NCBI GenBank assembly: GCA_030831165.1
Contig: JAURLP010000034.1
Location: 1 to 36,099, forward strand
Source of the DNA: Gammaproteobacteria bacterium
GTDB lineage: Bacteria > Pseudomonadota > Gammaproteobacteria > Pseudomonadales > Pseudohongiellaceae
DNA length: 36,099 bases
Direction of reading: 5' to 3'
Shown here one piece after another: positions 11,623-20,015 of this stretch (the stretch's first letter is position 1; the number at the start of each line of letters is the position of its first letter). The position numbers and the translations under genes are program-made. The notes under the pieces were generated by a model. That model saw only the letters and a list, made by a program, of their open reading frames with translations. It was not told the DNA's origin and made no database searches.

Positions 11623-13544
11623 TAGGCAGTCTGAATGGTTTTTCCCTGGTTGTTTAATGCTTTTTTTGTAGCTTGATGTTTTTTTATATAAATAAGTAAA
11701 AGTGACACGGCTGCAGGTGTTATGCCTGGAATTCTGGATGCTCGACCGATTGTTTCTGGTAGCGCTTGGGTAAGTTTTTGCTTCAATTCATTAGACAGAC
11801 CTGGAATGGAATTATAATCAATATCTGTTGGTAGTTTTGTATGCTCATGACTAAGTAGTTTTTCAATTTCACTTTGTTGTCTGTTTATATATCCGCGGTA
11901 TTTAACAGAAATTTCTACCTGCTCATTTACTTCATCTTTGAGTGCTTTATTTAAAATACCTGCGGTTATGCAGGCTTGATTTAACTTATTTAAAGTCACT
12001 CCTGGCCTCGCCAGTATATCTGCGAGGGTATACTCTCGGCTCAAGGGCTTTTCAATGAATTGATTAATTGCTACTGCTAAATCAGAATCTGCCTGCACCC
12101 AGGTTTTTTTAAGGCGAGCTTCTTCCCTGGCAACGGCTTCACGTTTTATTTGAAACGCTTGCCAACGCTCATCATCTACTAAACCAAGATCTCTTCCTAT
12201 TTCAGTTAAACGTAAATCAGCATTATCCTGACGTAACATTAAGCGATACTCAGCTCTACTGGTGAACATTCTGTAAGGTTCTTGGGTTCCCTGGGATATT
12301 AAATCATCTACCAGTACACCCAGATAAGCCTGTTCGCGTCCAGGGCACCAATAATCCTTTCCTTGCGCGGCCAATGCTGCATTAACACCTGCTAATAAGC
12401 CTTGAGCGCCTGCTTCTTCATATCCGGTTGTCCCATTAATCTGACCAGCGAAATACAATCCATTGATAAATTTGGTTTCTAGAGAATATTTTAAATCTCT
12501 GGGATCGAAATAATCATACTCAATAGCATAGCCCGGTCTAATAATGTGTGCATTTTCAAAACCTTTGATTTCAGCAATAAGCTTTTTTTGCACATCAAAA
12601 GGTAAGCTTGTAGAGATACCATTTGGATAAAGTTCGTGTGTTCTTAAACCTTCTGGCTCAACAAAAATTTGATGACTGTTGCGATCTGAAAACCTAACCA
12701 CTTTATCTTCAATAGATGGACAATACCTTGGACCAACCCCCTCTATCTCCCCTGTATACATAGGAGAAAACTTTAGACCATCACGGATAATGTCATGACA
12801 TTTTTCATTGGTAGCAGTGATGTAACAACTAACTTGCTCCGGATGTTCTTCAACTGTCCCCAAATACGACATTACCGGAAGAGGATTATCCCCTGGCTGC
12901 TCCTGCATTAAATCGAAATTTACTGTCCTGGCATCTATTCTTGGTGGGGTGCCTGTTTTTAATCTTCCTACTCGAAAAGGTAATTCGCGTAATCTTTTTG
13001 CTAATGCAATTGAAGGACCATCTCCAGCCCGACCTCCTGCATAATTTTGAAGACCAATATGTATTTTCCCTCCAAGAAAAGTCCCAGTTGTCAGCACAAC
13101 TTGCGAGGCATAAAAACGTAACCCCATTTGGGTAACCACACCGCGAACACTTTCACCTTCAATGATCAAGTCATCTATAGCTTGTTGGAAAATATGCAGG
13201 TTCGGCTGATTTTCGAGTATTTCTCTAATGGCCGCTTTGTATAACACTCGATCAGCTTGGGCACGTGTTGCTCTAACCGCTGGGCCTTTACTGGCATTCA
13301 AGGTGCGAAATTGAATCCCTGCTTTATCTGCAGCTCTAGCCATGGCTCCGCCTAAAGCATCAATTTCTTTAACAAGGTGGGTTTTACCTATACCGCCAAT
13401 TGCAGGATTGCAGGACATCTGTCCTAAGGTCTCAATATTATGACTGACCAATAAAGTCGAGACTCCCTTACGAGCAGCAGCAAGCGCAGCCTCTGTTCCA
13501 GCATGCCCACCTCCAACAACTATGACATCAAAATGCTCTAGCAT
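11622..13544 (-). CDS. mnmG: tRNA uridine-5-carboxymethylaminomethyl synthesis enzyme MnmG
   Basis: FAD-dependent partner of MnmE; together they install the cmnm5 group on wobble U34 of several tRNAs. I place the start at the ATG at 13544, giving 640 residues beginning [20 protein letters not shown], which aligns with the family N terminus. The longer open frame to 13601 adds 19 residues without family support. The FAD-binding GGGHAG is at 11-16. The segment [11 protein letters not shown] and the cysteine-containing CPSIEDK are both present, and the C-terminal helical domain that contacts MnmE and tRNA is complete. It heads the run mnmG-rsmG-parA-parB. A possible -10 TATACT is at 13583-13588 without a recognisable -35. 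Confidence 0.96.
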   Translation of the reverse strand: MLEHFDVIVVGGGHAGTEAALAAARKGVSTLLVSHNIETLGQMSCNPAIGGIGKTHLVKEIDALGGAMARAADKAGIQFRTLNASKGPAVRATRAQADRVLYKAAIREILENQPNLHIFQQAIDDLIIEGESVRGVVTQMGLRFYASQVVLTTGTFLGGKIHIGLQNYAGGRAGDGPSIALAKRLRELPFRVGRLKTGTPPRIDARTVNFDLMQEQPGDNPLPVMSYLGTVEEHPEQVSCYITATNEKCHDIIRDGLKFSPMYTGEIEGVGPRYCPSIEDKVVRFSDRNSHQIFVEPEGLRTHELYPNGISTSLPFDVQKKLIAEIKGFENAHIIRPGYAIEYDYFDPRDLKYSLETKFINGLYFAGQINGTTGYEEAGAQGLLAGVNAALAAQGKDYWCPGREQAYLGVLVDDLISQGTQEPYRMFTSRAEYRLMLRQDNADLRLTEIGRDLGLVDDERWQAFQIKREAVAREEARLKKTWVQADSDLAVAINQFIEKPLSREYTLADILARPGVTLNKLNQACITAGILNKALKDEVNEQVEISVKYRGYINRQQSEIEKLLSHEHTKLPTDIDYNSIPGLSNELKQKLTQALPETIGRASRIPGITPAAVSLLLIYIKKHQATKKALNNQGKTIQTA

Positions 13545-13990
13545 AACTTTTAAAAATTTAACTCTGCTTTTTCGGGCCGCTAAGTATACGGTTTCACACA
13601 AAAATTTATAGTTATATATATAAATAGTTAAATAATGATAATTATGTATATATAGTTATATTAATTAGTATTCTAATATTATTACTACTATTAAGGGAGT
13701 ACAGGCCTGTGAAGAAGTATAAATTCTTCTTTATATTCAATAAGTTAAAATTATATATCTTTGTGGAAATGCTGAGCTAAGCCTGCCAGTTTACTAAGGA
13801 TTAACTGGTGATCTTTATGTATGAAATAAGCCTTATTCTAAAAAGCACAAAGTATAAAAAATTTATACATTATTTATTCAATTATTACCCAGAGTTCTTA
13901 ACAGCTTGTTAGAGCAAGAAATGTTATTTGCTATCTGTTGAAACCCCAATACCTAATCTTTAATACTCTTTATCATCTTTATGAGTTGTT
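13545..13990. other. AT-rich gene-free interval between mnmE and mnmG
   Basis: 446 bases with no convincing gene. The part from about 13603 to 13692 is almost entirely A/T, with runs such as TATATATA and TTATATTAATTAG. Short dyads follow: GAAGAA/TTCTTC (13711-13729), AATAAG-C-CTTATT (13825-13837) and GTATAAA/TTTATAC (13852-13868). A -10-like TATACT (13583-13588, minus strand) could serve mnmG. E. coli has its origin beside mnmG, but I find no perfect DnaA box here and only one GATC, so this is more likely the mnmG promoter region plus the end of the mnmE transcript. A 31-codon open frame at 13817-13912 (plus strand) is too weak to call. Confidence 0.5.
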
Positions 13991-15373
13991 TTACTTGCCA
14001 ATACAAAATGAAGAGAAAATTTCTCCTAGAAGGTCGTCTGAGCTAAATTCCCCTGTTATTTCAGAAAGCGCCAGCTGAGCATGACGCAGATCATCAGCTA
14101 ATAGTTCACCAGCGTTGAATTTAATGATTTGTTCTTCGGCATTTTCTAATAATTGTTTGGCTCGGTTAAGCGCATCTATATGTCTTCTTCTAGCAATAAA
14201 TCCACCTTCTTCATTAACAGAGAAACCAGTTATATGTTTTAAATGAGAAGTAAGCTTTTCAATACCCAGCTTTTCCTGAACGGAAATAGAGACAGAATTT
14301 ATCCCAAGTTCATCATTAAAATTACAAACAGGGCTTTCCTTAATTAGATCTATTTTATTTCTAACTAAAGTGATTTTTTGTAAATCTTTTATTTCTTTCT
14401 TTAACTCATACCAAATTGAATGCTGATTTAAATTTAACTCTTTAGAACTATCTACTAATAATAAAACATGGTCTGCCTTTTTTACTGCATCCCAGGTTCT
14501 TTTTATACCCTCTTGTTCAACAATATCTGAACTTTCTCTGAGACCAGCAGTATCAATAAAATAGACAGGCAAACCATCAAGGTTTATTAATTCCTTTAGA
14601 CTGTCTCTTGTTGTTCCAGGAATATCAGTGACAATAGCGGTGGATTGTCCACTTAGAAGATTTAAAAGGCTAGATTTTCCAGCATTAGGTTCTCCTACTA
14701 TTACTATAGAGAGGCCTTCCTTTAAAATACTGCCAATCTTTGCCTGATCTAAAATTTTATCAAGCTCTTGCTTTAGAGTAGTTAATTTTTCTTTAACATC
14801 AGAGGTGGCAATAAAATCGATTTCTTCTTCAGGAAAATCTATAGCTGCTTCAACAAAAACTCGGAGCTCAATAACAGATGAAACTAACCGATTGATAAGA
14901 TTTGAAAACTCTCCTTGCAAAGATCTCATAGCATATCTTGCAGCATCATTTGAGTGGCTTTCAATGAGGTCTGCAATTGCTTCTGCTTGGGTTAAATCGA
15001 TTTTATTATTTAAAAAGGCGCGCTCAGAAAATTCTCCAGGCCTTGCTATTCGTGCACCATAATCAAGAATTTCTTGTATAAGCTGATCAAGTATTATAGG
15101 CCCTCCATGAGCCTGAAACTCTATAACATCTTCACCAGTGAATGAGTTTGGAGCAGGAAAAAAAAGACTTATACCTTGATCAATTGCTTCTTTATCTTTA
15201 TTCAGAAAAGCAGAAAAGTGAGCATATCTTGGTTTGGGTATTTCACCACTAATATATTTAGCAATTTTTTTTACTAAGGGTCCAGATACGCGAATTATAC
15301 CAACGCCACCAATCCCACGAGGAGTAGCAATTGCACAAATAGTATCAGAGTTTTGGTTGCTGATAGTTGCCAC
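13991..15373 (-). CDS. mnmE: tRNA modification GTPase MnmE
   Basis: GTPase that works with MnmG to modify U34 at C5 in tRNAs reading two-codon-box codons. The 460 residues show an N-terminal folate-binding domain, a helical domain and an inserted G domain with G1 GEPNAGKS (227-234), TTRD (254-257), DTAGLR (274-279) and an NKID specificity motif near 341. The protein ends FCIGK, the catalytic C-terminal cysteine motif. The start is GTG at 15373; neighbouring ATGs are out of frame. No Shine-Dalgarno is evident, but the start is only 11 bases beyond the yidC stop, so translation is probably coupled. It is the last gene of the rpmH-rnpA-yidD-yidC-mnmE run. Confidence 0.97.
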   Translation of the reverse strand: MATISNQNSDTICAIATPRGIGGVGIIRVSGPLVKKIAKYISGEIPKPRYAHFSAFLNKDKEAIDQGISLFFPAPNSFTGEDVIEFQAHGGPIILDQLIQEILDYGARIARPGEFSERAFLNNKIDLTQAEAIADLIESHSNDAARYAMRSLQGEFSNLINRLVSSVIELRVFVEAAIDFPEEEIDFIATSDVKEKLTTLKQELDKILDQAKIGSILKEGLSIVIVGEPNAGKSSLLNLLSGQSTAIVTDIPGTTRDSLKELINLDGLPVYFIDTAGLRESSDIVEQEGIKRTWDAVKKADHVLLLVDSSKELNLNQHSIWYELKKEIKDLQKITLVRNKIDLIKESPVCNFNDELGINSVSISVQEKLGIEKLTSHLKHITGFSVNEEGGFIARRRHIDALNRAKQLLENAEEQIIKFNAGELLADDLRHAQLALSEITGEFSSDDLLGEIFSSFCIGK

Positions 15374-15384
15374 GTTGCATCATG

Positions 15385-17067
15385 TCATTGCGCAGTTTTG
15401 TTTTCATAAGATTTATTTACACTACGAATAATGTATGACTGTTGGACAATATTAAATATATTACTAACTAACCAGTATAAAACCAGTCCGGCTGGAAACC
15501 ACAAAAAGAAAACAGTAAAAATAACAGGCATTAATTTCATTACTTTGGCCTGAACGGGATCAGTGGTTGCCATTGGGGAAAGAGTTTGAGAAATAAACAT
15601 AGATGCACCCATAATTAAAGGCAAAATAAAATATGGATCCATTACGGATAAATCCTTATACCACAATAAAAATGGCGCCTGTCTTAACTCTACACTTTTC
15701 ATTAACACCCAATAAATACCAATAAGCACCGGCATTTGTAACAACATAGGCAAACAACCACCAAGCGGGTTAACTTTTTCCTTTTTCCATAACTCCATCT
15801 GGGCTTGCATGAGTTTTTGTTTATCATCTCCATAGCGATCTTTAAGTTGATTTATTTTTGGAGTTAAACGTCTCATTTTGGCCATAGAACGATAGCTAGA
15901 TGCAGACAAACGCATAAAAATAATTTTTATTACAAATGTTAATCCAATAATCGACCACCCATAATTACCTATTACACTGTTAATCTTCATTAACAACCAG
16001 AAAATTGGTTGGGCAATAAACCAAAGCCAGTTATAATCTATCGTTAAATCAAGATCCTGATGTATTTCTTCAAGGCGGTTTTGGTCTTTTGGTCCAGCCC
16101 AAAAATTTGCTTCCACGGTTTGTACCTGGCCCGGTTGGACAGAAATAAGCGGAGATACAAAACCAATTAAATATTCTCCGGCAGCATTTTTTCTTGTTGT
16201 ATAAGTATTAGTTTGATCTTGTTGTGGCACCCAGGCACTTAAAAAATAATGCTGGGAAAAGGCAGCCCAACCTCCGGTAACAGGATAAGCTGGTTCGCCG
16301 TTATCGATATCATCAAAATCTATTTTCTTATAAGGGTCGTCCTCAAGGCTTATTGCCGCACCCATGAAATCTCTTAAACCAAACCCACCCGTTGAGCTTG
16401 GGTCTGGAGACCTGTCTCTTTTTATATCTCCAAAGAAGTTTGCAGACCATGAATTTTGGCTTTGGTTATTTATCAGGTATTGAATATTGATTAGATAGTC
16501 ATCACTAGAGAAAGTAAAACGTTTGATAATTTCAACATTAGACGGGTCTGTGTAAAGCAAATCGACAATTAACTGACCAGAATCTAAAGAATAATTTGAC
16601 TGCTGCGACCGGTATAAAGGACGGCCTGTTGTGCTGGCATCAGGCCCATTTTCACCAATTAAACCACTACGCGATACATAAATGCCGTTATTGTCGTTTC
16701 TTAGCAAAATAAAAGGATCGTCTAGCGCATCCAAGCTAGTTGGAAATTTAGGTAAAGCAACAGAATCGATATCACCACCGAGTAGATCAATTTTAGCTTG
16801 ATGGACTGGAGTAGTGATGGAAATTAAGGAATTATTTACAGTGTTTGTTTGTGTTAAAGATGGGCTAGAGGTATTTTGAACTTGGGGCAAATCTTCTGAC
16901 TGATTGCTAATTGTAACATCAGGAAGATCAAAAGAGTTTTCTGCTGGACCAGAAACAATATCAGTATTTTGCTGTGGCAGTTGAGGGTAATCTTCATTCC
17001 AGGCTAGCAGCATCAAGTAGGATACGAGTGCCAGGCCAGCAAATAATGCATTTCGGGTATGGTCCAT
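15385..17067 (-). CDS. yidC: Membrane protein insertase YidC
   Basis: Inserts and folds inner-membrane proteins alone or with SecYEG, including Fo subunits a and c encoded nearby. The 560 residues follow the gram-negative layout. An N-terminal signal-anchor (about 6-24, NALFAGLALVSYLMLLAW) is followed by a low-complexity Ser/Asn/Gln linker. Next comes a large periplasmic beta-sandwich domain (about 60-330) and a C-terminal block of five membrane segments starting near 345. The cytoplasmic hairpin with MAKMRRLTPKINQLKDRYG and the NPLGGCLPMLLQMPVLIGIYW stretch are conserved. It starts 8 bases after yidD and ends 11 bases before mnmE. Confidence 0.97.
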   Translation of the reverse strand: MDHTRNALFAGLALVSYLMLLAWNEDYPQLPQQNTDIVSGPAENSFDLPDVTISNQSEDLPQVQNTSSPSLTQTNTVNNSLISITTPVHQAKIDLLGGDIDSVALPKFPTSLDALDDPFILLRNDNNGIYVSRSGLIGENGPDASTTGRPLYRSQQSNYSLDSGQLIVDLLYTDPSNVEIIKRFTFSSDDYLINIQYLINNQSQNSWSANFFGDIKRDRSPDPSSTGGFGLRDFMGAAISLEDDPYKKIDFDDIDNGEPAYPVTGGWAAFSQHYFLSAWVPQQDQTNTYTTRKNAAGEYLIGFVSPLISVQPGQVQTVEANFWAGPKDQNRLEEIHQDLDLTIDYNWLWFIAQPIFWLLMKINSVIGNYGWSIIGLTFVIKIIFMRLSASSYRSMAKMRRLTPKINQLKDRYGDDKQKLMQAQMELWKKEKVNPLGGCLPMLLQMPVLIGIYWVLMKSVELRQAPFLLWYKDLSVMDPYFILPLIMGASMFISQTLSPMATTDPVQAKVMKLMPVIFTVFFLWFPAGLVLYWLVSNIFNIVQQSYIIRSVNKSYENKTAQ

Positions 17068-17075
17068 AATATTGC

Positions 17076-17336
17076 TTACTTTTGATTAGTTATTTCAGAA
17101 GATCTGGGAACAGGGTCGAAACCGCCTCGATGAAAAGGGTGGCACCGACAAATACGTTTTATACCAAGCCAGCTACCCTTAATTGCTCCATGCTCACATA
17201 TTGCCTCTTTGGTAAATGCCGAACAGCTTGGGTAATAACGACAATGTTGCCCTAATAAAGGACTAACTAAATAACGATAAGCGTTAATTAGGCCCAAAAA
17301 AGCTTTTGCAAGGAAAGAGGTTTTTTGATTTGACAT
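17076..17336 (-). CDS. yidD: Membrane protein insertion efficiency factor YidD
   Basis: Small membrane-associated protein that improves YidC-dependent insertion; its precise action is not settled. The 86 residues have an amphipathic N-terminal region ([14 protein letters not shown]), then the family signature [15 protein letters not shown] and [15 protein letters not shown]. Its ATG overlaps the rnpA stop by one base (TAATG), and it ends 8 bases before yidC. The Cys-rich core is intact. The rpmH-rnpA-yidD-yidC order is one of the most conserved near bacterial origins. Confidence 0.95.
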   Translation of the reverse strand: MSNQKTSFLAKAFLGLINAYRYLVSPLLGQHCRYYPSCSAFTKEAICEHGAIKGSWLGIKRICRCHPFHRGGFDPVPRSSEITNQK

Positions 17337-17698
17337 TATTTATTTCTATTCAGTTTACTTATTAGCTCGTCAAATAAACCATCAATTTGAACAAACAACT
17401 CATGATTGCTTATTTTATCAAGGCCTTGTCTGACGAGAATAACCAGATCGATTGTACCAAAATCTTCCTGTCTGAGCCGAAAAGATTCACGAATTATTCT
17501 TTTTAAACGATTTCTTTGTACAGCGCTTTTAATATTTTTTTTAGCAACAACGATACCAAGACGAGAAGGGATGGTTGATTTAGAGCACAGTATGAGCAAG
17601 GTAGCGGTTGACAACTTATATTCCGCCTTTTGAAAAACGGCACCGAACTGAAAAGGACCCAAAAGCCTTGAAGCTTTGTTAAAGCTTTTTTTGGCCAT
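17336..17698 (-). CDS. rnpA: Ribonuclease P protein component
   Basis: Protein subunit of RNase P, which binds the catalytic RNA and helps cleave 5' leaders from precursor tRNAs. I chose the ATG at 17698 (120 residues, [18 protein letters not shown]). It has an excellent AAGGAG site 6 bases upstream, and the length fits the family. The open frame extends to 17791, but the extra 31 residues have no family support. The RNR motif [13 protein letters not shown] is at 62-74. The start of the mature fold ([12 protein letters not shown]) matches the substrate-leader-binding region. It lies between rpmH and yidD. Confidence 0.95.
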   Translation of the reverse strand: MAKKSFNKASRLLGPFQFGAVFQKAEYKLSTATLLILCSKSTIPSRLGIVVAKKNIKSAVQRNRLKRIIRESFRLRQEDFGTIDLVILVRQGLDKISNHELFVQIDGLFDELISKLNRNK

Positions 17699-17813
17699 TG
17701 GTTTCTCCTTGCTTATGAAGAATGCCGGATTAGTAGATATAAAGAAGTAGTCGTTAATTTTATAAAACCTGGGCAATGAAAAGATGCCCAAAGCCTCTTA
17801 ATAATCTACCTGC

Positions 17814-17948
17814 TTAAGCCGATAACTTAGCTCTGCCTTTAGCCCTTCTGCGATTCAGGACTTGTTGTCCACCTTTTGTTGCCATTCTTGATCTGAAACC
17901 GTGGGTTCTGGCTCTTTTCAATACGCTTGGCTGAAATGTTCTCTTCAT
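17814..17948 (-). CDS. rpmH: 50S ribosomal protein L34
   Basis: Small, very basic protein of the large ribosomal subunit. The 44 residues begin [19 protein letters not shown] and continue with [19 protein letters not shown], the essentially invariant L34 sequence. The start at 17948 is fixed by the family length. The open frame continues upstream to 18080, but this runs through the promoter and is not coding. It is the first gene of the minus-strand run toward mnmE and is divergent from dnaA across the likely origin. Confidence 0.98.
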   Translation of the reverse strand: MKRTFQPSVLKRARTHGFRSRMATKGGQQVLNRRRAKGRAKLSA

Positions 17949-18022
17949 AACAAACTCTATTTCTGGATTATTAAAAAGGCAAAAACTAAATAATAGCCAC
18001 ACTGCCTTCAACAGGGATCGCG

Positions 18023-18051
18023 ATTCTAAAGCGTTCATATATGGAAAGCAA
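18023..18051 (-). promoter_or_regulatory. Promoter of the rpmH-rnpA-yidD-yidC-mnmE operon
   Basis: On the minus strand TTGCTT (18046-18051) and TAGAAT (18023-18028, five of six to consensus) are 17 bases apart. The start point would be near 18016, leaving a leader of about 68 bases before the rpmH ATG at 17948. It faces away from dnaA. Spacing and -10 are good and the -35 is moderate. A palindromic ATCGCGAT overlaps the -10 end at 18017-18024. Confidence 0.65.
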
Positions 18052-18115
18052 GAAGTGGCCGAAAAAGAAGGCCCTAACAAGTAACATTTAAATCATATAA
18101 AAAAGATTTGTTTAA

Positions 18116-18140
18116 TAGTCTGACAAGTCTTGTCAGACTA
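18116..18140. repeat. 25-bp perfect inverted repeat between rpmH and dnaA
   Basis: Arms TAGTCTGACAAG and CTTGTCAGACTA are perfect reverse complements around a single central T. A one-base centre cannot form a normal RNA hairpin loop without melting the inner pairs, and no T-run follows. A dimeric protein operator is therefore more likely than a terminator. It lies 26 bases left of the first DnaA box and about 65 bases upstream of the rpmH -35. The binding protein is unknown. Confidence 0.7.
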
Positions 18141-18166
18141 AAAACACAATATTTTGACTCAACAAG

Positions 18167-18346
18167 TTTTACACAAGTTATACACAGGAAACGCAAGACA
18201 TAGTTCGTAGAAATTTAATGGTTTTTAGCTCGGTTATTTTCAGCAAAAAACACATAACCTACTGAAAAATATGGAAAAATATAAGGATAAAAATATCACT
18301 TTTTTTTTGCTTTTATGTGGATAAGAGTTGCTTCAGTCAGTAGAAT
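18167..18346. other. Probable chromosomal replication origin (oriC) core
   Basis: DnaA boxes seen are TTATACACA (18178-18186, perfect), TTTTACACA (18167-18175, one mismatch, 11 bases from the former) and TGTGGATAA (18316-18324, perfect, opposite orientation). Between them lies an A/T-rich stretch with three direct copies of AAAAATAT at 18265, 18275 and 18289, a candidate unwinding element. The position between rpmH and dnaA is where Pseudomonas-type origins lie, and gene strands diverge here. No GATC sites were seen, so Dam/SeqA-style control is unlikely. Box number is low compared with E. coli; weaker boxes may be missed by eye. Confidence 0.75.
18318..18346 (+). promoter_or_regulatory. Candidate dnaA promoter overlapped by a DnaA box
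   Basis: TGGATA (18318-18323, four of six) and TAGAAT (18341-18346, five of six) are 17 bases apart on the plus strand, with a leader of about 43 bases to the GTG start. The perfect DnaA box TGTGGATAA (18316-18324) covers the -35, which would allow DnaA to repress its own gene as in E. coli. The overlap is visible; regulation is inferred. Confidence 0.5.
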
Positions 18347-18395
18347 TGAGAAAAAACCAAAATAACAAAAATCCAACACCGGAGTTTTTAGCATT

Positions 18396-19979
18396 GTGAT
18401 TGTGGCTACTTGGCAGAAGTGTATTTATTGCCTGAAAAGCGAACTCCCAGCGCAGCAGTTCAATACCTGGATAAAGCCATTAAAGATAATTGCTGAAAAG
18501 AAACAGCATGGAACCGGCAATGAAAAAAGTAAAGAGGTTCTTCACTTGCTTGCGCCCAATAAGTTTGTACTTGAGTGGATAAAAGATAATTTCCTTGATC
18601 GTATAGTTGAGCTTATGGATGAGCTTAGCTTGGGTACCTCACCGGGTATTAATCTTGAAGTTACAAGCAACTCGCCGTTTAGTCTTGAAGAGGCCATTAG
18701 CACTGCAGATTTAAGTAATTTGCAGGGCCTGGATAACCCAAGCCAGTTAGAGCAAAATGAAAGCCCGAGCGCCTCAACCAACATTAATGATTTCAAGGGC
18801 TTCAATGGCCTAGAAACCCTTGATTACAGTGAGCCTTTGGCGCTTCATCATTCACTAAACAAAACAAACGAAATTCAAAGACCATTATCCAGTGATAATA
18901 CCGACAAACATAGCCAGCCCAGCGCCTCTAACAATAAGCTTGGAGGCCGTTTACGTTACAAAGGCGAGTTAAATAAGAACTATACTTTTAATAACTTTAT
19001 TGAGGGTAAATCCAATCAATTAGCCAGGGCTGCTGCAGCTCAGGTCGCGGATAACCCTGGCGGAGCCTATAACCCACTATTTATATATGGTGGAGTAGGC
19101 CTTGGCAAAACCCATTTGATGCACAGTATAGGGAATCACCTGCTAAAACAAAACCCAAATGCAAATGTTGTTTATCTGCATTCTCAAACCTTTGTGGGGA
19201 GCATGGTGTCGGCTCTACAACTTAATGCGATAAATGAGTTTAAACGTTATTATCATTCTGTAGACGCCTTACTAATTGATGATATTCAATTTTTCGCTAA
19301 TAAAGAAAGGTCCCAGGAAGAGTTTTTTCACACCTTTAATGCCATCTTTGAAGGTGGTCGCCAAATAATCATGACATGCGACAAATACCATAGTGAAATC
19401 AATGGGTTAGAAGACAGGCTCAAGTCGCGTTTTGGGTGGGGCTTATCCGTCGCGGTCGAGCCCCCAGAGCTTGAAACCAGGGCGGCTATTCTTATTAGTA
19501 AAGCAAACCGAGAAAATGTGTTTCTCCCTAATCAAGAAGCCATGTTTATGGCACAAAAACTTCGTTCTAATGTGCGCGAGCTTGAAGGAGCCTTGAAAAA
19601 AGTAATTGCCCATGCTCGTTTTACTGGCAGTGAAATTTCCATCCCGCTTATAAAAGAGGCCTTAAAAGATTTGCTTGCCATTCAAAACAAGCTTATCAGT
19701 GTCGACAATATTCAACGTACAGTTGCAGAGTATTACAAAATTAAAATGACTGATATGATATCGAAAAGGCGCAATCGCTCTATAGCAAGGCCAAGGCAAA
19801 TAGCCATGTGTTTATCTAAGGAATTGACCAATCATAGCTTGCCAGAAATTGGAACAATGTATGGGGATCGAGATCACACAACAGTTATGCATGCATGCCG
19901 AACAATAAACGAATTAAAAAAGTCGTCTACCGATATTTATGAAGATTATCAAAATTTATTGCGGTCCTTATCCAGTTAA
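18396..19979 (+). CDS. dnaA: Chromosomal replication initiator DnaA
   Basis: AAA+ initiator that binds DnaA boxes, melts oriC and loads DnaB. The 527 residues comprise domain I (about 1-85, starting [29 protein letters not shown]) and a long Ser/Asn-rich linker (about 90-185). The ATPase has Walker A GGVGLGKT (232-239) and Walker B LLIDD (292-296). Domain IV carries the DNA-binding signature [15 protein letters not shown]. The start is GTG, with GGAG 11 bases upstream; E. coli dnaA also uses GTG. The normally near-invariant SERF after Walker A reads SQTF at 263-266. The linker is longer than in E. coli, explaining the larger size. It is followed by dnaN after 36 bases. Confidence 0.98.
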   Translation: MIVATWQKCIYCLKSELPAQQFNTWIKPLKIIAEKKQHGTGNEKSKEVLHLLAPNKFVLEWIKDNFLDRIVELMDELSLGTSPGINLEVTSNSPFSLEEAISTADLSNLQGLDNPSQLEQNESPSASTNINDFKGFNGLETLDYSEPLALHHSLNKTNEIQRPLSSDNTDKHSQPSASNNKLGGRLRYKGELNKNYTFNNFIEGKSNQLARAAAAQVADNPGGAYNPLFIYGGVGLGKTHLMHSIGNHLLKQNPNANVVYLHSQTFVGSMVSALQLNAINEFKRYYHSVDALLIDDIQFFANKERSQEEFFHTFNAIFEGGRQIIMTCDKYHSEINGLEDRLKSRFGWGLSVAVEPPELETRAAILISKANRENVFLPNQEAMFMAQKLRSNVRELEGALKKVIAHARFTGSEISIPLIKEALKDLLAIQNKLISVDNIQRTVAEYYKIKMTDMISKRRNRSIARPRQIAMCLSKELTNHSLPEIGTMYGDRDHTTVMHACRTINELKKSSTDIYEDYQNLLRSLSS

Positions 19980-20015
19980 TTTATTCGTCAGCTAACCAGA
20001 AAGAAGAGCAAAGCA

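Noticed and set aside
13545-13990. Primary oriC in the mnmE-mnmG gap, as in E. coli
   Set aside because: Only distant DnaA-box-like sequences (two or more mismatches, such as TGTGGAAAT) were found, whereas the rpmH-dnaA gap has two perfect boxes.
17699-17791. 31-residue N-terminal extension of rnpA
   Set aside because: The internal ATG has an AAGGAG site and gives the family's normal length of about 120 residues.
17949-18080. N-terminal extension of rpmH to an 88-residue protein
   Set aside because: L34 is a 44-residue protein starting MKRTFQPS; the upstream part contains the operon's own promoter elements.
18116-18140. The palindrome as a rho-independent terminator
   Set aside because: It has a one-base centre, no T-run on either strand, and no gene ends next to it.
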